Shown: in pieces, positions 10,943 through 21,981 of the stretch
How the letters are laid out: each line of letters opens with the position of its first letter
Numbering within the stretch: the stretch's first letter is position 1
NCBI RefSeq assembly: GCF_017315945.1
Contig: NZ_JAFLWI010000002.1
Coordinates: forward strand, 1-64,000
Source: Candidatus Enterococcus courvalinii
GTDB lineage: Bacteria; Bacillota; Bacilli; Lactobacillales; Enterococcaceae
Reading direction: 5' to 3'
DNA: 64,000 nt
The notes under the pieces: generated by a model
Seen by the model: only the letters and a program-made list of their open reading frames with translations
What the model was told of the DNA's origin: nothing
Databases searched by the model: none
Position numbers and translations under genes: made by a program

Positions 10943-10956
10943 CGAAAGTATGTTCG
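10943..10956 (+). promoter_or_regulatory. LexA/DinR (SOS) box before uvrB
   Basis: CGAAAGTATGTTCG differs from the Gram-positive SOS consensus (CGAAC, four bases, GTTCG) at one position. It covers the region just upstream of the uvrB -10 element, where LexA would block polymerase. Confidence 0.75.
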
Positions 10957-10959
10957 GTG

Positions 10960-10968
10960 TGTTATAAT
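10960..10968 (+). promoter_or_regulatory. uvrB promoter, extended -10
   Basis: TGT-TATAAT with TATAAT at 10963-10968. The -35 area is occupied by the SOS box, with no good TTGACA, as in many LexA-controlled promoters. Confidence 0.7.
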
Positions 10969-11051
10969 TTTTTAGTAAGGAATGCCTTTGCTTTCCTTTT
11001 CTTTTTGCAAGTCATAAAATGAAAAGGAATGAATGAAAAGGGGGACGAAAA

Positions 11052-13046
11052 ATGATTGAAAGAGATACCTCTCAACAATTTGAGCTTGTCTCGAAGTACC
11101 AACCAGCAGGAGATCAACCTGAAGCAATACGCCAATTAGTGGATGGTGTGGTTGGTGGGAAAAAAGCGCAAATCTTATTAGGTGCAACCGGTACGGGGAA
11201 GACCTATACGATTTCAAATGTGATTAAGGAAGTAAATAAACCAACATTGATTATTGCACATAATAAAACTTTAGCTGGACAATTATATGGAGAATTTAAA
11301 GAATTCTTTCCAAAAAACGCGGTTGAATATTTTGTTTCTTATTATGATTACTATCAACCAGAAGCGTATGTTCCATCTAGTGATACTTATATTGAAAAAG
11401 ATTCGAGTGTCAATGACGAGATTGATAAACTGCGTCATTCGGCTACGAGTTCCCTTTTAGAGCGGAACGATACAATTGTGATTGCCTCTGTTTCTTGTAT
11501 TTTCGGATTAGGTTCGCCGTTTGAATATCAGAAACAAGTTGTTTCCATTCGACAAGGTGCAGAACTTGATCGTAATCAATTGATTCGGAATTTAGTCGGG
11601 ATCAATTTTGAACGAAATGATATTGATTTTCAGCGCGGTCGGTTCCGAGTGCGCGGTGACGTGGTGGAAATTTTTCCGGCTTCACGTGACGAACGTGCTT
11701 TGAGAGTTGAGTTTTTTGGAGACGAAGTCGAACGAATTCGTGAAGTAGATGCGCTAACTGGCGAGGTGCTTGGAGAAACAGGGCACGTTGCTATTTTCCC
11801 TGCTACTCACTTCGTGACAAATGATGAACATATGGAACAGGCGGTTGCTAACATCAAAGCCGAACTAGAGATGCGCTTAAAAGTGTTACGAGACGATAAT
11901 CAGTTACTAGAAGCGCAACGCTTAGAACAAAGAACAAACTATGATATCGAAATGATGCTGGAGATGGGTTACACTTCAGGCATTGAAAACTATTCCCGAC
12001 ATATGGATGGCCGAAAAGAAGGGGAGCCACCTTATACGTTACTTGATTTCTTCCCAGAAGATTTCTTGATTGTCATTGATGAATCACATGTAACGATGCC
12101 ACAAATTCGTGGAATGTATAATGGTGACCGGGCGCGTAAACAAATGTTAGTTGATTATGGATTCAGATTGCCTTCAGCACTTGATAATCGACCGTTAAGA
12201 TTAGAAGAATTCGAGCAACATGTCCATCAAATCATCTATGTTTCGGCTACACCGGGACCTTATGAACATGAGCAAACAGATACAGTGATCCAACAAATTA
12301 TTCGTCCAACCGGTTTATTAGATCCAGTGATTGAAGTTCGTCCTATCATGGGCCAAATTGATGATTTGGTTGGTGAAATCAATGACCGAGTAGAGAAAAA
12401 TGAACGTGTCTTTGTAACGACATTGACGAAAAAAATGTCTGAGGACTTGACAGATTATTTTAAAGAGCTTGGTATCAAAGTTAAATATTTGCACAGTGAT
12501 ATTAAAACTCTTGAACGAACGGAAATTATTCGTGACTTACGTTTAGGTGAGTTTGATGTTTTAGTAGGGATCAACTTATTGCGTGAAGGATTAGATGTTC
12601 CAGAAGTTTCATTGGTTGCTATCTTAGATGCGGATAAGGAAGGGTTCTTGAGAAGTGAGCGTTCGCTTGTCCAAACAATTGGGCGTGCAGCACGAAATTC
12701 AGAAGGAAAAGTAATCATGTATGCTGATAAAGTAACGGACTCGATGCGTTCGGCAATGGACGAAACGGCACGGAGACGTTCGATACAAGAAGCATATAAT
12801 GAAGAACATGGAATCGTACCAAAAACGATTATTAAAGAAATTCGTGATTTGATTTCTATTACGAAAGAGGCAAAAGATGATGCCAAAGGAACAGTTCAAG
12901 TTTCTTATAATGAAATGAGTCGAAAAGAAAAAGCTGATTTACTGATGAAATTGGAAAAAGAAATGAAAGATGCTGCGAAAGCTTTAGATTTTGAAGCTGC
13001 CGCTAATTTACGCGATACGATTTTAGAATTGAAGGCAGCTGAGTAA
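11052..13046 (+). CDS. uvrB: UvrB, excinuclease ABC subunit B
   Basis: A 664-residue protein of typical UvrB length. Walker [12 protein letters not shown] is near residue 42, the beta-hairpin region [12 protein letters not shown] near 100 is used for damage probing, and DEAD-like DESHVTMPQ follows near 340. Helicase motifs V and VI ([25 protein letters not shown]) and the C-terminal UVR domain ([21 protein letters not shown]) that binds UvrC are present. It verifies lesions in nucleotide excision repair. RBS GGGGGA precedes the ATG. Cotranscribed with uvrA 16 bases downstream under SOS control. Confidence 0.97.
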   Translation: MIERDTSQQFELVSKYQPAGDQPEAIRQLVDGVVGGKKAQILLGATGTGKTYTISNVIKEVNKPTLIIAHNKTLAGQLYGEFKEFFPKNAVEYFVSYYDYYQPEAYVPSSDTYIEKDSSVNDEIDKLRHSATSSLLERNDTIVIASVSCIFGLGSPFEYQKQVVSIRQGAELDRNQLIRNLVGINFERNDIDFQRGRFRVRGDVVEIFPASRDERALRVEFFGDEVERIREVDALTGEVLGETGHVAIFPATHFVTNDEHMEQAVANIKAELEMRLKVLRDDNQLLEAQRLEQRTNYDIEMMLEMGYTSGIENYSRHMDGRKEGEPPYTLLDFFPEDFLIVIDESHVTMPQIRGMYNGDRARKQMLVDYGFRLPSALDNRPLRLEEFEQHVHQIIYVSATPGPYEHEQTDTVIQQIIRPTGLLDPVIEVRPIMGQIDDLVGEINDRVEKNERVFVTTLTKKMSEDLTDYFKELGIKVKYLHSDIKTLERTEIIRDLRLGEFDVLVGINLLREGLDVPEVSLVAILDADKEGFLRSERSLVQTIGRAARNSEGKVIMYADKVTDSMRSAMDETARRRSIQEAYNEEHGIVPKTIIKEIRDLISITKEAKDDAKGTVQVSYNEMSRKEKADLLMKLEKEMKDAAKALDFEAAANLRDTILELKAAE

Positions 13047-13062
13047 AGAGCAGGAGGACAAG

Positions 13063-15888
13063 ATGGCTAACGATAAAATTATTATTCATGGCGCCAGAGC
13101 GCACAATTTAAAAAATGTAGATGTAACAATTCCAAGAGATAAATTTGTAGTAATTACAGGGTTATCTGGTTCTGGGAAAAGCTCTTTAGCTTTCGACACA
13201 CTTTATGCAGAGGGACAACGGCGTTATGTCGAAAGTCTCTCCGCTTATGCTCGTCAATTTTTGGGGCAAATGGATAAACCAGATGTTGACAGCATCGATG
13301 GCTTAAGTCCAGCGATTTCGATTGACCAAAAAACGACAAGTAAAAATCCTCGTTCGACGGTGGGAACGGTAACGGAAATCAATGATTATCTACGTTTGCT
13401 TTTTGCACGTGTGGGTCACCCAATTTGCCCTAATGATCACATTGAGATCACCAGTCAATCGGTTGAACAAATGGTAGATCAAGTGTTAGAGTTACCAGAA
13501 CGGACAAAGATCCAAATTTTAGCACCAATTGTTGCAAAGAAAAAAGGACAGCATAAAAAAGTGTTTGAACGAATTCAAAAAGAAGGCTATGTCCGAGTAC
13601 GAGTGGATGGGGATACTTTTGATATTACTGAGGTTCCCGAACTGGAAAAGAACAAAAAGCATGACATTGCTATCGTTATTGACCGAATTGTGGTGAAAGA
13701 AGGTATTCGCTCACGCTTGTTCGATTCTTTTGAAGCAGCATTACGCTTGGCAGATGGCTATGCACTGGTGGATGTGATTGGCGAAGAAGAAATGTTATTC
13801 AGTGAACATTACTCATGTCCTTATTGTGGGTTTACAGTTGGCGAATTGGAGCCACGATTATTTTCATTCAATGCGCCATTTGGAGCTTGTCCAGATTGTG
13901 ACGGACTTGGTTTGAAACTAGAAGTTGACCAAGATTTAGTTATTCCTGATCGTGCCAAGACTTTGGCTGAAGGAGCCATTGTTCCATGGAACCCAATCAG
14001 TTCGCAATATTATCCTCAAATGTTGGCGCAGGCGTGTGAAAGTTATGGAATTGATATGAATACACCGTTTGATGAGTTACCAACAGAACATCAAGAAATT
14101 GTTTTGAATGGGACAGATGAATTATTCCATTTCCATTACGAAAATGATTTTGGTGGTGTGCGTGATGTCGAAGCATCTTTTGAGGGTGTGTTAAAGAATA
14201 TTGCTCGTCGTTATCAAGAAACAAGTAGTGATTTTACGAGAGAGCAAATGCGTCAATACATGACGGAATTAACTTGTCAAACATGTAAAGGATTACGTTT
14301 GAATCCGCAAGCGTTATCTGTCAAAATCAACGGAACAAACATTGGCGAAACAAATGAATTATCCATCAAAAAAGCAGTTGATTTCTTCTCAGGGCTAACA
14401 TTGTCTGAACAAGAAGCGATGATTGCTAAACCGATTTTAAAAGAAGTGAATGATCGATTATCATTTTTAGAAAATGTTGGGTTGGAATACTTAACCTTGA
14501 GTCGGGCTTCTGGAACATTATCTGGTGGGGAAGCACAACGAATCCGTTTAGCTACCCAAATTGGGTCAAATCTTTCTGGTGTTCTGTATATTTTAGATGA
14601 ACCATCAATTGGGTTACATCAACGTGATAATGATCGTTTGATTGGCTCACTGAAGAAAATGAGAGATTTAGGCAATACCTTGATTGTTGTGGAACACGAT
14701 GAGGATACGATGCGAGCAGCGGATTATTTGATTGACGTAGGACCAGGTGCTGGTGAGCAAGGTGGTCAAATCGTTGCAGCGGGGACACCTGCAGAAGTTG
14801 CGAAGGACCCGCATTCATTAACAGGACAATACCTATCAGGGAAAAAGAAAATTGCTGTACCAACAACACGCCGCCAAGGAAATGGGGAAGCAATTAAAAT
14901 TACCGGAGCAGCAGAAAATAACTTGAAAAATGTGACAGTGAAGTTTCCGCTAGGAGAATTTGTAGCGGTCACTGGTGTCTCTGGCTCTGGGAAAAGTACC
15001 TTAGTCAATGGTATTTTGAAAAAAGCTCTTGCACAAAAATTGAATCGAAATTCAGCTAAACCGGGTAAATTCAAAACGATTTCTGGTTATGATAGTATCG
15101 AAAAAATCATTGATATCGATCAAAGCCCCATCGGTCGTACACCGAGAAGTAACCCAGCAACGTATACAAGTGTCTTTGATGATGTTCGTGATCTTTTTGC
15201 ACAAACAAATGAAGCCAAAATGCGTGGCTACAAAAAGGGACGCTTTAGCTTTAACGTAAAGGGCGGCCGATGTGAGGCTTGTCGTGGTGATGGAATCATC
15301 AAAATCGAAATGCACTTTTTACCTGATGTTTATGTTCCTTGTGAAGTATGTCATGGAAAACGATACAATTCTGAAACATTAGAAGTACGGTACAAAGGGA
15401 AAAATATTGCTGATATTTTAGAAATGACTGTTGAAGATGCTGTAGAATTCTTCCAACACATTCCTAAGATTCATCGTAAATTAAAGACAATCGTGGATGT
15501 CGGATTGGGTTATATTACGATGGGGCAACCAGCGACGACATTATCCGGTGGAGAAGCGCAACGGATGAAATTGGCCAGTGAATTGCATAAAATATCCAAT
15601 GGTAAGAACTTCTATATTCTCGATGAACCGACCACAGGGCTACATGCAGATGATATTGCGCGTTTGCTAGATGTTTTGCAACGTCTAGTGGATGCAGGAA
15701 ATACAGTATTGGTGATCGAACATAATCTGGATGTCATCAAAACTGCGGATTATATCATTGATTTGGGACCTGAAGGAGGCGATGGTGGCGGAACGATTTT
15801 AGCCACTGGGACACCGGAAGATATTGTTAAAGTAAAAGATAGTTATACTGGACGATATCTAGAAAAAGTAATGGAAGAAAAGGTCTAA
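13063..15888 (+). CDS. uvrA: UvrA, excinuclease ABC subunit A
   Basis: A 941-residue UvrA with two ABC ATPase modules. Walker A sites are [12 protein letters not shown] (near residue 32) and [12 protein letters not shown] (near 640); signature motifs are [13 protein letters not shown] and [13 protein letters not shown]. Zinc-binding Cys pairs include CPYCGFT/CPDCDG and [17 protein letters not shown]. It scans DNA for lesions and loads UvrB. The ATG follows AGGAGG. It shares the uvrB promoter. Confidence 0.98.
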   Translation: MANDKIIIHGARAHNLKNVDVTIPRDKFVVITGLSGSGKSSLAFDTLYAEGQRRYVESLSAYARQFLGQMDKPDVDSIDGLSPAISIDQKTTSKNPRSTVGTVTEINDYLRLLFARVGHPICPNDHIEITSQSVEQMVDQVLELPERTKIQILAPIVAKKKGQHKKVFERIQKEGYVRVRVDGDTFDITEVPELEKNKKHDIAIVIDRIVVKEGIRSRLFDSFEAALRLADGYALVDVIGEEEMLFSEHYSCPYCGFTVGELEPRLFSFNAPFGACPDCDGLGLKLEVDQDLVIPDRAKTLAEGAIVPWNPISSQYYPQMLAQACESYGIDMNTPFDELPTEHQEIVLNGTDELFHFHYENDFGGVRDVEASFEGVLKNIARRYQETSSDFTREQMRQYMTELTCQTCKGLRLNPQALSVKINGTNIGETNELSIKKAVDFFSGLTLSEQEAMIAKPILKEVNDRLSFLENVGLEYLTLSRASGTLSGGEAQRIRLATQIGSNLSGVLYILDEPSIGLHQRDNDRLIGSLKKMRDLGNTLIVVEHDEDTMRAADYLIDVGPGAGEQGGQIVAAGTPAEVAKDPHSLTGQYLSGKKKIAVPTTRRQGNGEAIKITGAAENNLKNVTVKFPLGEFVAVTGVSGSGKSTLVNGILKKALAQKLNRNSAKPGKFKTISGYDSIEKIIDIDQSPIGRTPRSNPATYTSVFDDVRDLFAQTNEAKMRGYKKGRFSFNVKGGRCEACRGDGIIKIEMHFLPDVYVPCEVCHGKRYNSETLEVRYKGKNIADILEMTVEDAVEFFQHIPKIHRKLKTIVDVGLGYITMGQPATTLSGGEAQRMKLASELHKISNGKNFYILDEPTTGLHADDIARLLDVLQRLVDAGNTVLVIEHNLDVIKTADYIIDLGPEGGDGGGTILATGTPEDIVKVKDSYTGRYLEKVMEEKV

Positions 15889-16050
15889 AAATTAAAAAAT
15901 GGTGATATGGTTAAAAAAACTTTAAAAGATGATAAAACACTTGTTTTTTTAGATAGCATCTTCTAAAATACATTACAAGGTAGTTCTTTCTACACTGAAT
16001 TGGTATAGATAAAAACTTCCTATAAGTTCAATCCGTTCAAAAAAGAATTG

Positions 16051-16084
16051 AGCAATCGGAGGAGTTTCCTTTGATTGCTTTTTT
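16051..16084 (+). terminator. terminator between uvrA and the D-Asp ligase gene
   Basis: A 7-bp stem (AGCAATC / GATTGCT), further paired inside by GGA/TCC, and followed by a T run. The rest of 15889-16152 shows no gene; another weak A/T-rich hairpin lies at about 15912-15960. Confidence 0.6.
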
Positions 16085-16152
16085 CTTTATGGTATGATAT
16101 TCCTTGTGTAGTTAAATAAAGAATCAGTAGATTAATGAGTAAGTGAGAGATT

Positions 16153-17418
16153 GTGATGAATAGTAATGTAAATGAAGAATTTGTTCCTATACTATTAGGA
16201 AGTGATATGAACGTCTATGGTATGGCTCGTTCATTTAATGAAGCTTATGGAAAAGTGTGCCAAGCCTATGCTTCAAACCAACTTGCACCAACCCGCTATA
16301 GTAACATTGTGAGTGTTGAAGTGATTCCTGGTTTTGATAAGGATCCAGTTTTTATCGAAACGATGTTACGTTTGGCAAAAGAAAAATATTCAGATCAAAG
16401 CAAAAAATATTTGTTGATTGCTTGTGGAGATGGATATGCAGAGTTGATATCTCAGCATAAAGAAGAACTCTCAGCATACTTTATTTGTCCGTATATTGAT
16501 TATTCATTATTCAAACGGTTAATCAATAAGGTAAGTTTCTATGAAGTTTGCGAAGAATATCAACTTCCTTATCCGAAAACATTGATTGTTAGAGAACCAA
16601 TGTTAGTGGATGGTCGTTTGGAACAAGAGTTACCATTTGAATTTCCAGTTGCGTTAAAACCAGCGAATAGTGTAGAGTATCTTTCTGTTCAATTTGAAGG
16701 ACGAAAAAAAGCATTTATTATCGACAATCGTGAAGAGTTTGATTTGATTTTAGGTCGAATTTACGAAGCTGGATATACGAGTGAGATGATTGTTCAAGAC
16801 TTCATTCCAGGAGATGATAGCAACATGCGTGTGTTAAATGCCTATGTTGATGAAAATCATCAGGTTCGTATGATGTGCTTGGGACATCCGCTTTTGGAAG
16901 ATCCAACGCCCGCGTCAATTGGTAATTATGTGGTTATTATGCCAGATTACAATGAAAAAATTTATCAGACAATCAAGAAATTTTTAGAAACAATCGAGTA
17001 CACTGGCTTTGCGAATTTTGACATGAAGTATGATCCACGTGATGGTGAATATAAATTATTTGAAATTAATTTACGCCAAGGACGTAGTAGCTTCTTTGTT
17101 ACGTTGAATGGGCTGAATTTAGCACGTTTTGTTACCGAAGACAGAGTATTCCATGAACCATTTACAGAAACTATTTATGGTACAAAAGATTCTGCGGATG
17201 CAAAACTGTGGATGGGCGTACCAAAAAAAATCTTTTTAACATATGCAAGAGAGAATGAAGATAAAAAAATTGCAGAAAAAATGATCCAGGAAAAACGTTT
17301 TGGCACAACTGTATTTTATGATGGCGATCGTTCATTAAAACGTTGGGTGTTAATGAAATATATGTTCCATAACTATATTCCTCGATTCAAAAAATACTTT
17401 CATGTGAAAGAAGGCTAG
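16153..17418 (+). CDS. asl: D-aspartate ligase (Asl family), peptidoglycan side-chain bridge
   Basis: A 421-residue ATP-grasp protein. The central lid region ([16 protein letters not shown], about residue 170) and the metal-binding end of the fold ([13 protein letters not shown], about 302) are clear. With an aspartate racemase gene two bases downstream it fits the E. faecium D-aspartate ligase, which joins the beta-carboxyl of D-Asp to the side-chain amine of L-Lys in the peptidoglycan precursor. Weaker alternative: another carboxylate-amine ligase, since generic annotation reads carbamoyl-phosphate-synthase-like. Start is GTG 16153 or ATG 16156; GTGAGAG upstream favours the ATG slightly. 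It acts in the cytoplasm on UDP-linked precursor. Confidence 0.85.
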   Translation: MMNSNVNEEFVPILLGSDMNVYGMARSFNEAYGKVCQAYASNQLAPTRYSNIVSVEVIPGFDKDPVFIETMLRLAKEKYSDQSKKYLLIACGDGYAELISQHKEELSAYFICPYIDYSLFKRLINKVSFYEVCEEYQLPYPKTLIVREPMLVDGRLEQELPFEFPVALKPANSVEYLSVQFEGRKKAFIIDNREEFDLILGRIYEAGYTSEMIVQDFIPGDDSNMRVLNAYVDENHQVRMMCLGHPLLEDPTPASIGNYVVIMPDYNEKIYQTIKKFLETIEYTGFANFDMKYDPRDGEYKLFEINLRQGRSSFFVTLNGLNLARFVTEDRVFHEPFTETIYGTKDSADAKLWMGVPKKIFLTYARENEDKKIAEKMIQEKRFGTTVFYDGDRSLKRWVLMKYMFHNYIPRFKKYFHVKEG

Positions 17419-17420
17419 TC

Positions 17421-18137
17421 ATGGAAAATTTTTTCAGTATTTTGGGCGGTATGGGAACAATGGCAACGGAAAGTTTTGTCCGCTTGATCAATCACCGCAC
17501 GAATGCAACTAAGGACCAAGAATATCTAAACTATGTATTGTTCAATCATGCAACGGTACCTGATCGAACTGCTTACATTTTGGATCGTGAAAAGGAAAAT
17601 CCAATTCCTTATTTGCTCGATGATATTGAAAAGCAAAACCTACTACAGCCCAATTTTATCGTATTGACTTGTAATACAGCACATTATTTTTTTGATGAGC
17701 TACAAGCAGCAACGACTATTCCTATCTTGCATATGCCAAGAGAAGCGGCCAATGAATTAGTTCGTCAACAAACGACTGGTTCAGTAGCCCTGTTGGGTAC
17801 AGAAGGCAGCATGAAGGCAGGAATCTACGAGCGTGAAGTGAGACAATTAGGCTTTGACGTAGTGATCCCTGATGAGAACCTACAAGCAAAAATCAATCAT
17901 TTGATTTATCATGATATCAAAGAATCAGACTACTTGAATGAAGCTTTATACTATGAAATTTTAGAAGAAGTGGTTAAGCGATTAAACTGTGAAAAAATCA
18001 TTTTGGGGTGTACCGAATTATCATTGATGCAAGAATTTGTTTCGGATAATACGTACCCAGTCATTGACGCGCAATCGATTTTAGCTGATCGAACAATTGA
18101 GCTAGCAGAGAAATTTCGAGAACAGACTTCTAAATAG
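17421..18137 (+). CDS. racD: aspartate racemase
   Basis: A 238-residue member of the Asp/Glu racemase family. The two catalytic Cys motifs are present: TCNTAH (about residue 83) and GCTEL (about 195), with the N-terminal [10 protein letters not shown] phosphate/carboxylate loop. GGMG and the operon position favour aspartate over glutamate racemase. It makes D-Asp from L-Asp without cofactor, feeding the ligase encoded two bases upstream. The ATG has GAAGG inside the end of asl, so translation is probably coupled. A strong hairpin terminator follows. Confidence 0.88.
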   Translation: MENFFSILGGMGTMATESFVRLINHRTNATKDQEYLNYVLFNHATVPDRTAYILDREKENPIPYLLDDIEKQNLLQPNFIVLTCNTAHYFFDELQAATTIPILHMPREAANELVRQQTTGSVALLGTEGSMKAGIYEREVRQLGFDVVIPDENLQAKINHLIYHDIKESDYLNEALYYEILEEVVKRLNCEKIILGCTELSLMQEFVSDNTYPVIDAQSILADRTIELAEKFREQTSK

Positions 18138-18172
18138 TAGTAACAATTAATTGAATCGCTAACGATAGAAAA

Positions 18173-18218
18173 ACTTGGAGCAAGTATCATCATTTGTGGT
18201 ATTTGGTCCAAGTTTTTT
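18173..18218 (+). terminator. terminator of asl-racD
   Basis: ACTTGGA pairs with TCCAAGT across a 27-base loop containing further pairing, followed by TTTTTT. Confidence 0.65.
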
Positions 18219-18290
18219 GTAACAAGAACTTATTTTTCCATGAAAATTCCATAATTAGGGAAGATATAGCTAGCGATGATACGCCCGGAA

Positions 18291-18299
18291 TGATATAAT
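18291..18299 (+). promoter_or_regulatory. rapZ operon promoter, extended -10
   Basis: TGA-TATAAT with TATAAT at 18294-18299, 26 bases before the first possible start of rapZ. No convincing -35 box is seen. Confidence 0.55.
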
Positions 18300-18324
18300 T
18301 TAAAAGACAATTAGAGAGGGGCTC

Positions 18325-19215
18325 GTGAAGATGGCTGAAAATTTACAACTCGTAATTATTACAGGAATGAGCGGCGCAGGCAAAACTGTGGCGATACAAA
18401 GTTTTGAGGACATGGGATATTTTTGTATTGACAACATGCCTCCACGATTGATTCCTAAATTTTGGGAACTAATCAAAGAATCTGGAAAAGTAACAAAAAT
18501 GGCATTGGGCGTTGATTTACGTTCCCGTTCATTCTTCGAAGAAATTCAAAAAATGTTGATTGAAATTGTTAATACAGATTTCATTGACACTTCGATTCTG
18601 TTCTTAGATGCTTCTGATGAAGAACTAGTAGCTCGTTACAAAGAGACTCGTCGTACCCATCCGATGGCAATGGACGGGCTAGTAACCGAAGGGATCCGTA
18701 AAGAACGTGCAATTTTAAATGAACTAAAGGTGCAAGCCTCTGTTGTGATTGATACGACAACGATGACACCACGTCAATTAAGAGAAAAAATCATTGCTAC
18801 GTTCAAGACACAAGAAGATCAAGGATTTCGAATTGAATTTGTTTCTTTTGGCTTTAAATACGGATTACCAATTGATTCAGATATTGTGATGGATGTGCGC
18901 TTTTTACCAAATCCTCATTACATCCCAGAGTTGCGTCCATTAACCGGAATGGATCAACCTGTTTATGATTATGTGATGTCATTCACTGAAACAGAGGATT
19001 TTTATAGTCAATTTCTTCATCTGTTGGAGACTGTTTTGCCCGGCTATGTCAAAGAAGGAAAAAGCAGTTTAACTGTTGCGATTGGTTGTACTGGTGGACA
19101 ACACCGATCAGTTGCTTTAACAGAGCGTTTATCAAAAGCGTTGAGTGAAAATTATAAAGTGAACGTTACACACCGTGACAAAGATAAACGGAAAGAGACG
19201 GTGAATCGTTCTTGA
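18325..19215 (+). CDS. rapZ: RapZ/YvcJ, nucleotide-binding regulator
   Basis: A 296-residue P-loop protein: Walker [14 protein letters not shown] near residue 13, FFEE and DTS region, and the conserved C-terminal motif [10 protein letters not shown] near 253. In E. coli RapZ controls GlmZ RNA and glmS; in Bacillus YvcJ binds nucleotides and affects competence, and this organism uses a glmS ribozyme instead, so the role here is probably the Bacillus one. Start is GTG 18325 or ATG 18331; GAGAGGGG at 18313-18320 suits the ATG better. Its end overlaps the start region of yvcK. Confidence 0.93.
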   Translation: MKMAENLQLVIITGMSGAGKTVAIQSFEDMGYFCIDNMPPRLIPKFWELIKESGKVTKMALGVDLRSRSFFEEIQKMLIEIVNTDFIDTSILFLDASDEELVARYKETRRTHPMAMDGLVTEGIRKERAILNELKVQASVVIDTTTMTPRQLREKIIATFKTQEDQGFRIEFVSFGFKYGLPIDSDIVMDVRFLPNPHYIPELRPLTGMDQPVYDYVMSFTETEDFYSQFLHLLETVLPGYVKEGKSSLTVAIGCTGGQHRSVALTERLSKALSENYKVNVTHRDKDKRKETVNRS

Positions 19216-20210
19216 ACATGAAAACCTATCGAATTAGAAAACCAAAAATTGTAGTCGTTGGAGGCGGAACTGGTCTTCCAGTTATTTTAAAAAGCTTGCG
19301 CAATCAAGGAGCTGATTTAACCGCAATTGTAACAGTGGCGGATGATGGAGGAAGTAGTGGTGCCATTCGAGAATCCATTTCAATGGCACCGCCGGGTGAT
19401 TTACGAAATGTATTAGTTGCACTTTCTGATATGCCCCAATTCTATGAAGATATTTTTCAATATCGTTTTAAGAAAGAGGATCAGTTCTTAGCTAATCACA
19501 GTATTGGAAATTTGATTATTGCAGCTGTTTCAGAAATGAGAGGCAGCACTTATGATGCGATACAGTTGCTGTCAAGAATGATGCATGTAGATGGGCATAT
19601 TTACCCATCCTCTGAAACACCGTTAACACTCCATGCGGTATTTAAAGATGGAACAACGGCTGTTGGTGAATCAAAAATTGCGTTAGATCGTAAAACGATT
19701 GACCATGTCTTTGTGCGAAATACAACAGATGATCAAGTAGCAAAAGCAGCACGTAAAGTTGTGAATGCTATTGTGGAAGCTGATATGGTTGTACTTGGTC
19801 CAGGAAGTCTATTTACGAGTATTTTACCAAACTTAGTTATTCCTGAAATTGGCGAAGCAATCGTTCAAACAAAGGCAGAAGTTGTTTACATTTGTAACAT
19901 TATGACGCAAAAAGGTGAGACAGAACATTTCACTGATGCGGATCACATACGTGTATTGCACGAACACTTACATGAAAAATTTATTGATACGGTGTTGGTG
20001 AATACAGAAAAAGTACCAGAAGATTACATGGATCCTGAAGTCTATGATGAGTATCTTGTTCAGGTTCAGCATGATTTCAATGGGCTTAGAAATGAGGGCT
20101 GTCGTGTCATTTCAACTGATTTCTTGGAGTTGAAGAATGGCGGCGTGTTCCATGATGGCGAAAAAGTAGTTGAAGAACTTTTTCGATTAGTTTTTGGCTC
20201 GAAATATTAG
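19212..20210 (+). CDS. yvcK: YvcK/GlmR, gluconeogenesis and cell-envelope regulator
   Basis: A 332-residue protein of the CofD-like UPF0052 family, with [18 protein letters not shown] at the N-terminus, [14 protein letters not shown] near 45, PPGDLRN, and [14 protein letters not shown] near 197. In Bacillus GlmR/YvcK binds UDP-GlcNAc and stimulates GlmS, linking carbon source to wall synthesis. The start may be TTG 19212, overlapping the rapZ stop, or ATG 19218; spacing from GAGACGG favours the TTG. Middle gene of rapZ-yvcK-whiA. Confidence 0.92.
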   Translation: MNMKTYRIRKPKIVVVGGGTGLPVILKSLRNQGADLTAIVTVADDGGSSGAIRESISMAPPGDLRNVLVALSDMPQFYEDIFQYRFKKEDQFLANHSIGNLIIAAVSEMRGSTYDAIQLLSRMMHVDGHIYPSSETPLTLHAVFKDGTTAVGESKIALDRKTIDHVFVRNTTDDQVAKAARKVVNAIVEADMVVLGPGSLFTSILPNLVIPEIGEAIVQTKAEVVYICNIMTQKGETEHFTDADHIRVLHEHLHEKFIDTVLVNTEKVPEDYMDPEVYDEYLVQVQHDFNGLRNEGCRVISTDFLELKNGGVFHDGEKVVEELFRLVFGSKY

Positions 20211-20242
20211 ATTAGGATTGTGAAAGAAAGGAGGAGAATAGA

Positions 20243-21178
20243 ATGTCATTTGCATCTGATGTAAAAAAAGAGTTGACTGGTTTAGAAGTTCATCGTGAAC
20301 ATGCAAAAGCAGAACTTGCTGCTTTGTTGCGAATGAACGGCTCTTTAGGCATCGTCAATCAGCAGTTCATTTTAAATGTTCAAACAGAAAATGCTGCGAT
20401 TGCCCGACGTATCTATTCTCTTTTAAAAGATCATTATAATGTTCGAAGCGAGTTACTTGTTCGAAAAAAAATGAAATTAAAAAAGAATAATGTCTATATC
20501 GTTCGCTTGAAGCAAGGGACGAAAAACGTATTGATGGACTTGGATATCATGGATGGCTTGATGTTTAATGGCCATGTGTCTGATGAAATCATGGGAAATG
20601 CACAGAAAATGCGTTCTTACTTACGTGGTGCATTTATGGCTTCGGGTTCAGTAAATAATCCAGAGACGAGCCGTTATCATTTAGAAATTTTTTCCATTTA
20701 TGAACAACATAATCAAGATATTTGTGACATGTTGAATTACTATGGCTTGCATGCACGAACACTTGAAAGACGTAATGGCTATATTTCCTACTTAAAAGGA
20801 GCAGAAAAAATTGCTGACTTTTTGACATTGATTGGCGCGACAAATTCAATGTTGCGTTTTGAAGATGTTCGTATCGTTCGTGACATGAGAAATTCGGTGA
20901 ATCGTTTGGTTAATTGTGAAACGGCGAATTTAAACAAGACGATTGATGCGGCTTCTAAACAGATTGAGAATATCGAGTTCATTGAAGCGAGAGTTGGTTT
21001 GCATGCTCTACCAGAAAAGTTGCAAGAAATTGCTGAATTAAGGTTACAACATCCGGAAGTTAGTTTGAAAGAATTAGGTGAGATGATACCTTCAGGAGCA
21101 ATCTCAAAATCCGGAATCAATCATCGAATACGAAAGATTAATGATTTTGCTGACAAGCTGAGAGAAGAAGCTGTGTGA
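20243..21178 (+). CDS. whiA: WhiA, DNA-binding protein
   Basis: A 311-residue protein with the WhiA layout: an N-terminal LAGLIDADG-homing-endonuclease-like fold (about 10-200, including [17 protein letters not shown]) and a C-terminal helix-turn-helix ([30 protein letters not shown]). In Bacillus WhiA affects chromosome segregation and division; it is not a nuclease. The ATG follows GGAGGAG. Third gene of the conserved cluster, ended by a strong terminator. Confidence 0.95.
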   Translation: MSFASDVKKELTGLEVHREHAKAELAALLRMNGSLGIVNQQFILNVQTENAAIARRIYSLLKDHYNVRSELLVRKKMKLKKNNVYIVRLKQGTKNVLMDLDIMDGLMFNGHVSDEIMGNAQKMRSYLRGAFMASGSVNNPETSRYHLEIFSIYEQHNQDICDMLNYYGLHARTLERRNGYISYLKGAEKIADFLTLIGATNSMLRFEDVRIVRDMRNSVNRLVNCETANLNKTIDAASKQIENIEFIEARVGLHALPEKLQEIAELRLQHPEVSLKELGEMIPSGAISKSGINHRIRKINDFADKLREEAV

Positions 21179-21211
21179 TTGCTCTAGTAAAAAAGTATGG
21201 ATTGCACAACT

Positions 21212-21263
21212 AATAAAAAAGGTGAACCAAGACGAAATTTCGTCTTGGTTCACCTTTTTTATT
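21212..21263. terminator. bidirectional terminator between whiA and the DsbA-like gene
   Basis: A perfect palindrome of more than 20 bp per arm (AAAAAAGGTGAACCAAGACG and complement) with A and T ends. It serves two converging genes and reaches into the stop codon of the reverse-strand gene. Confidence 0.92.
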
Positions 21264-21777
21264 AGTTGAGTAAAGATGTTAATTCATCTAACGTGATTGC
21301 TTCGTCAAAAATAGTTTGATCGAGTAAAATCGTTGGGACAAATTGAATGTGGGCAGCATTTGCTTCATCAATAATTGCTTTTGCCCTTTCCATATCTGGC
21401 TGATAAGTTAATCCTAATTCTTGTCTTGCGTATTGCGCAACTTCTTCTAAAGAAAGATTTTTCCATTGCTCTTGTGTTTCAAAAATTTGTTTGATTTCTA
21501 CTAAAGCTTTTTTGCCATCGTTCGCAGTAATATGATGGTGCATGACGTTTCCCCGTTGTAAACTTTCTTTTTCTTTATCAAATAGCTTAATTAGTCGATT
21601 CACTTTACCCTCTTGGACCCATGATTCGAGAGTTGAAAAAGATTCTTCAAACCATTTTTTACAATAAGGACAAGCAAGGTTGAGGAACTCAATCGTTGTT
21701 TTTGGCGCTGTTGTATCTCCGTAGTAGATCCCTGTTGTTTTGTTTGTTTTTGTTGCATCGATTACTGAAATATCCAT
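21262..21777 (-). CDS. DsbA-family thioredoxin-like protein
   Basis: 171 residues from the ATG at 21777, chosen because GGAGG lies at the right distance; an upstream in-frame ATG at 21795 would put that site inside the gene. The thioredoxin fold includes NLACPYCKKWF (CxxC near residue 30), an inserted helical part, and the cis-Pro segment IQFVPTILLD near 150, as in DsbA proteins. There is no signal peptide, so it is probably cytoplasmic; a stress-type role is only inference. It stands alone on the reverse strand. Confidence 0.82.
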   Translation of the reverse strand: MDISVIDATKTNKTTGIYYGDTTAPKTTIEFLNLACPYCKKWFEESFSTLESWVQEGKVNRLIKLFDKEKESLQRGNVMHHHITANDGKKALVEIKQIFETQEQWKNLSLEEVAQYARQELGLTYQPDMERAKAIIDEANAAHIQFVPTILLDQTIFDEAITLDELTSLLN

Positions 21778-21933
21778 AGAAACACCTCCAAACACATTTT
21801 ACCGATTCAAAATCAAAAAAGATAGCGTTTTGTTTTAGAAGGATTTCACAAAATGTTTCTTATTAAAATAATGTTTTGTTGAAGTATGTGAATAAATGCT
21901 CGAAATTTATTTTTATTCCCCTCAAATTTACGG

Positions 21934-21939
21934 TATAAT
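21934..21939 (+). promoter_or_regulatory. -10 box before the pyruvate oxidoreductase gene
   Basis: TATAAT, 42 bases before the ATG. The -35 region is A/T-rich without a clear TTGACA. Confidence 0.4.
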
Positions 21940-21981
21940 GAAGCAGATTACTCGAGAGAAACTGAACAAGGATGATGATAA

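Noticed and set aside
16153-17418. Calling the ATP-grasp gene carbamoyl-phosphate synthase
   Set aside because: Length, single ATP-grasp unit and coupling to an aspartate racemase fit D-aspartate ligase better.
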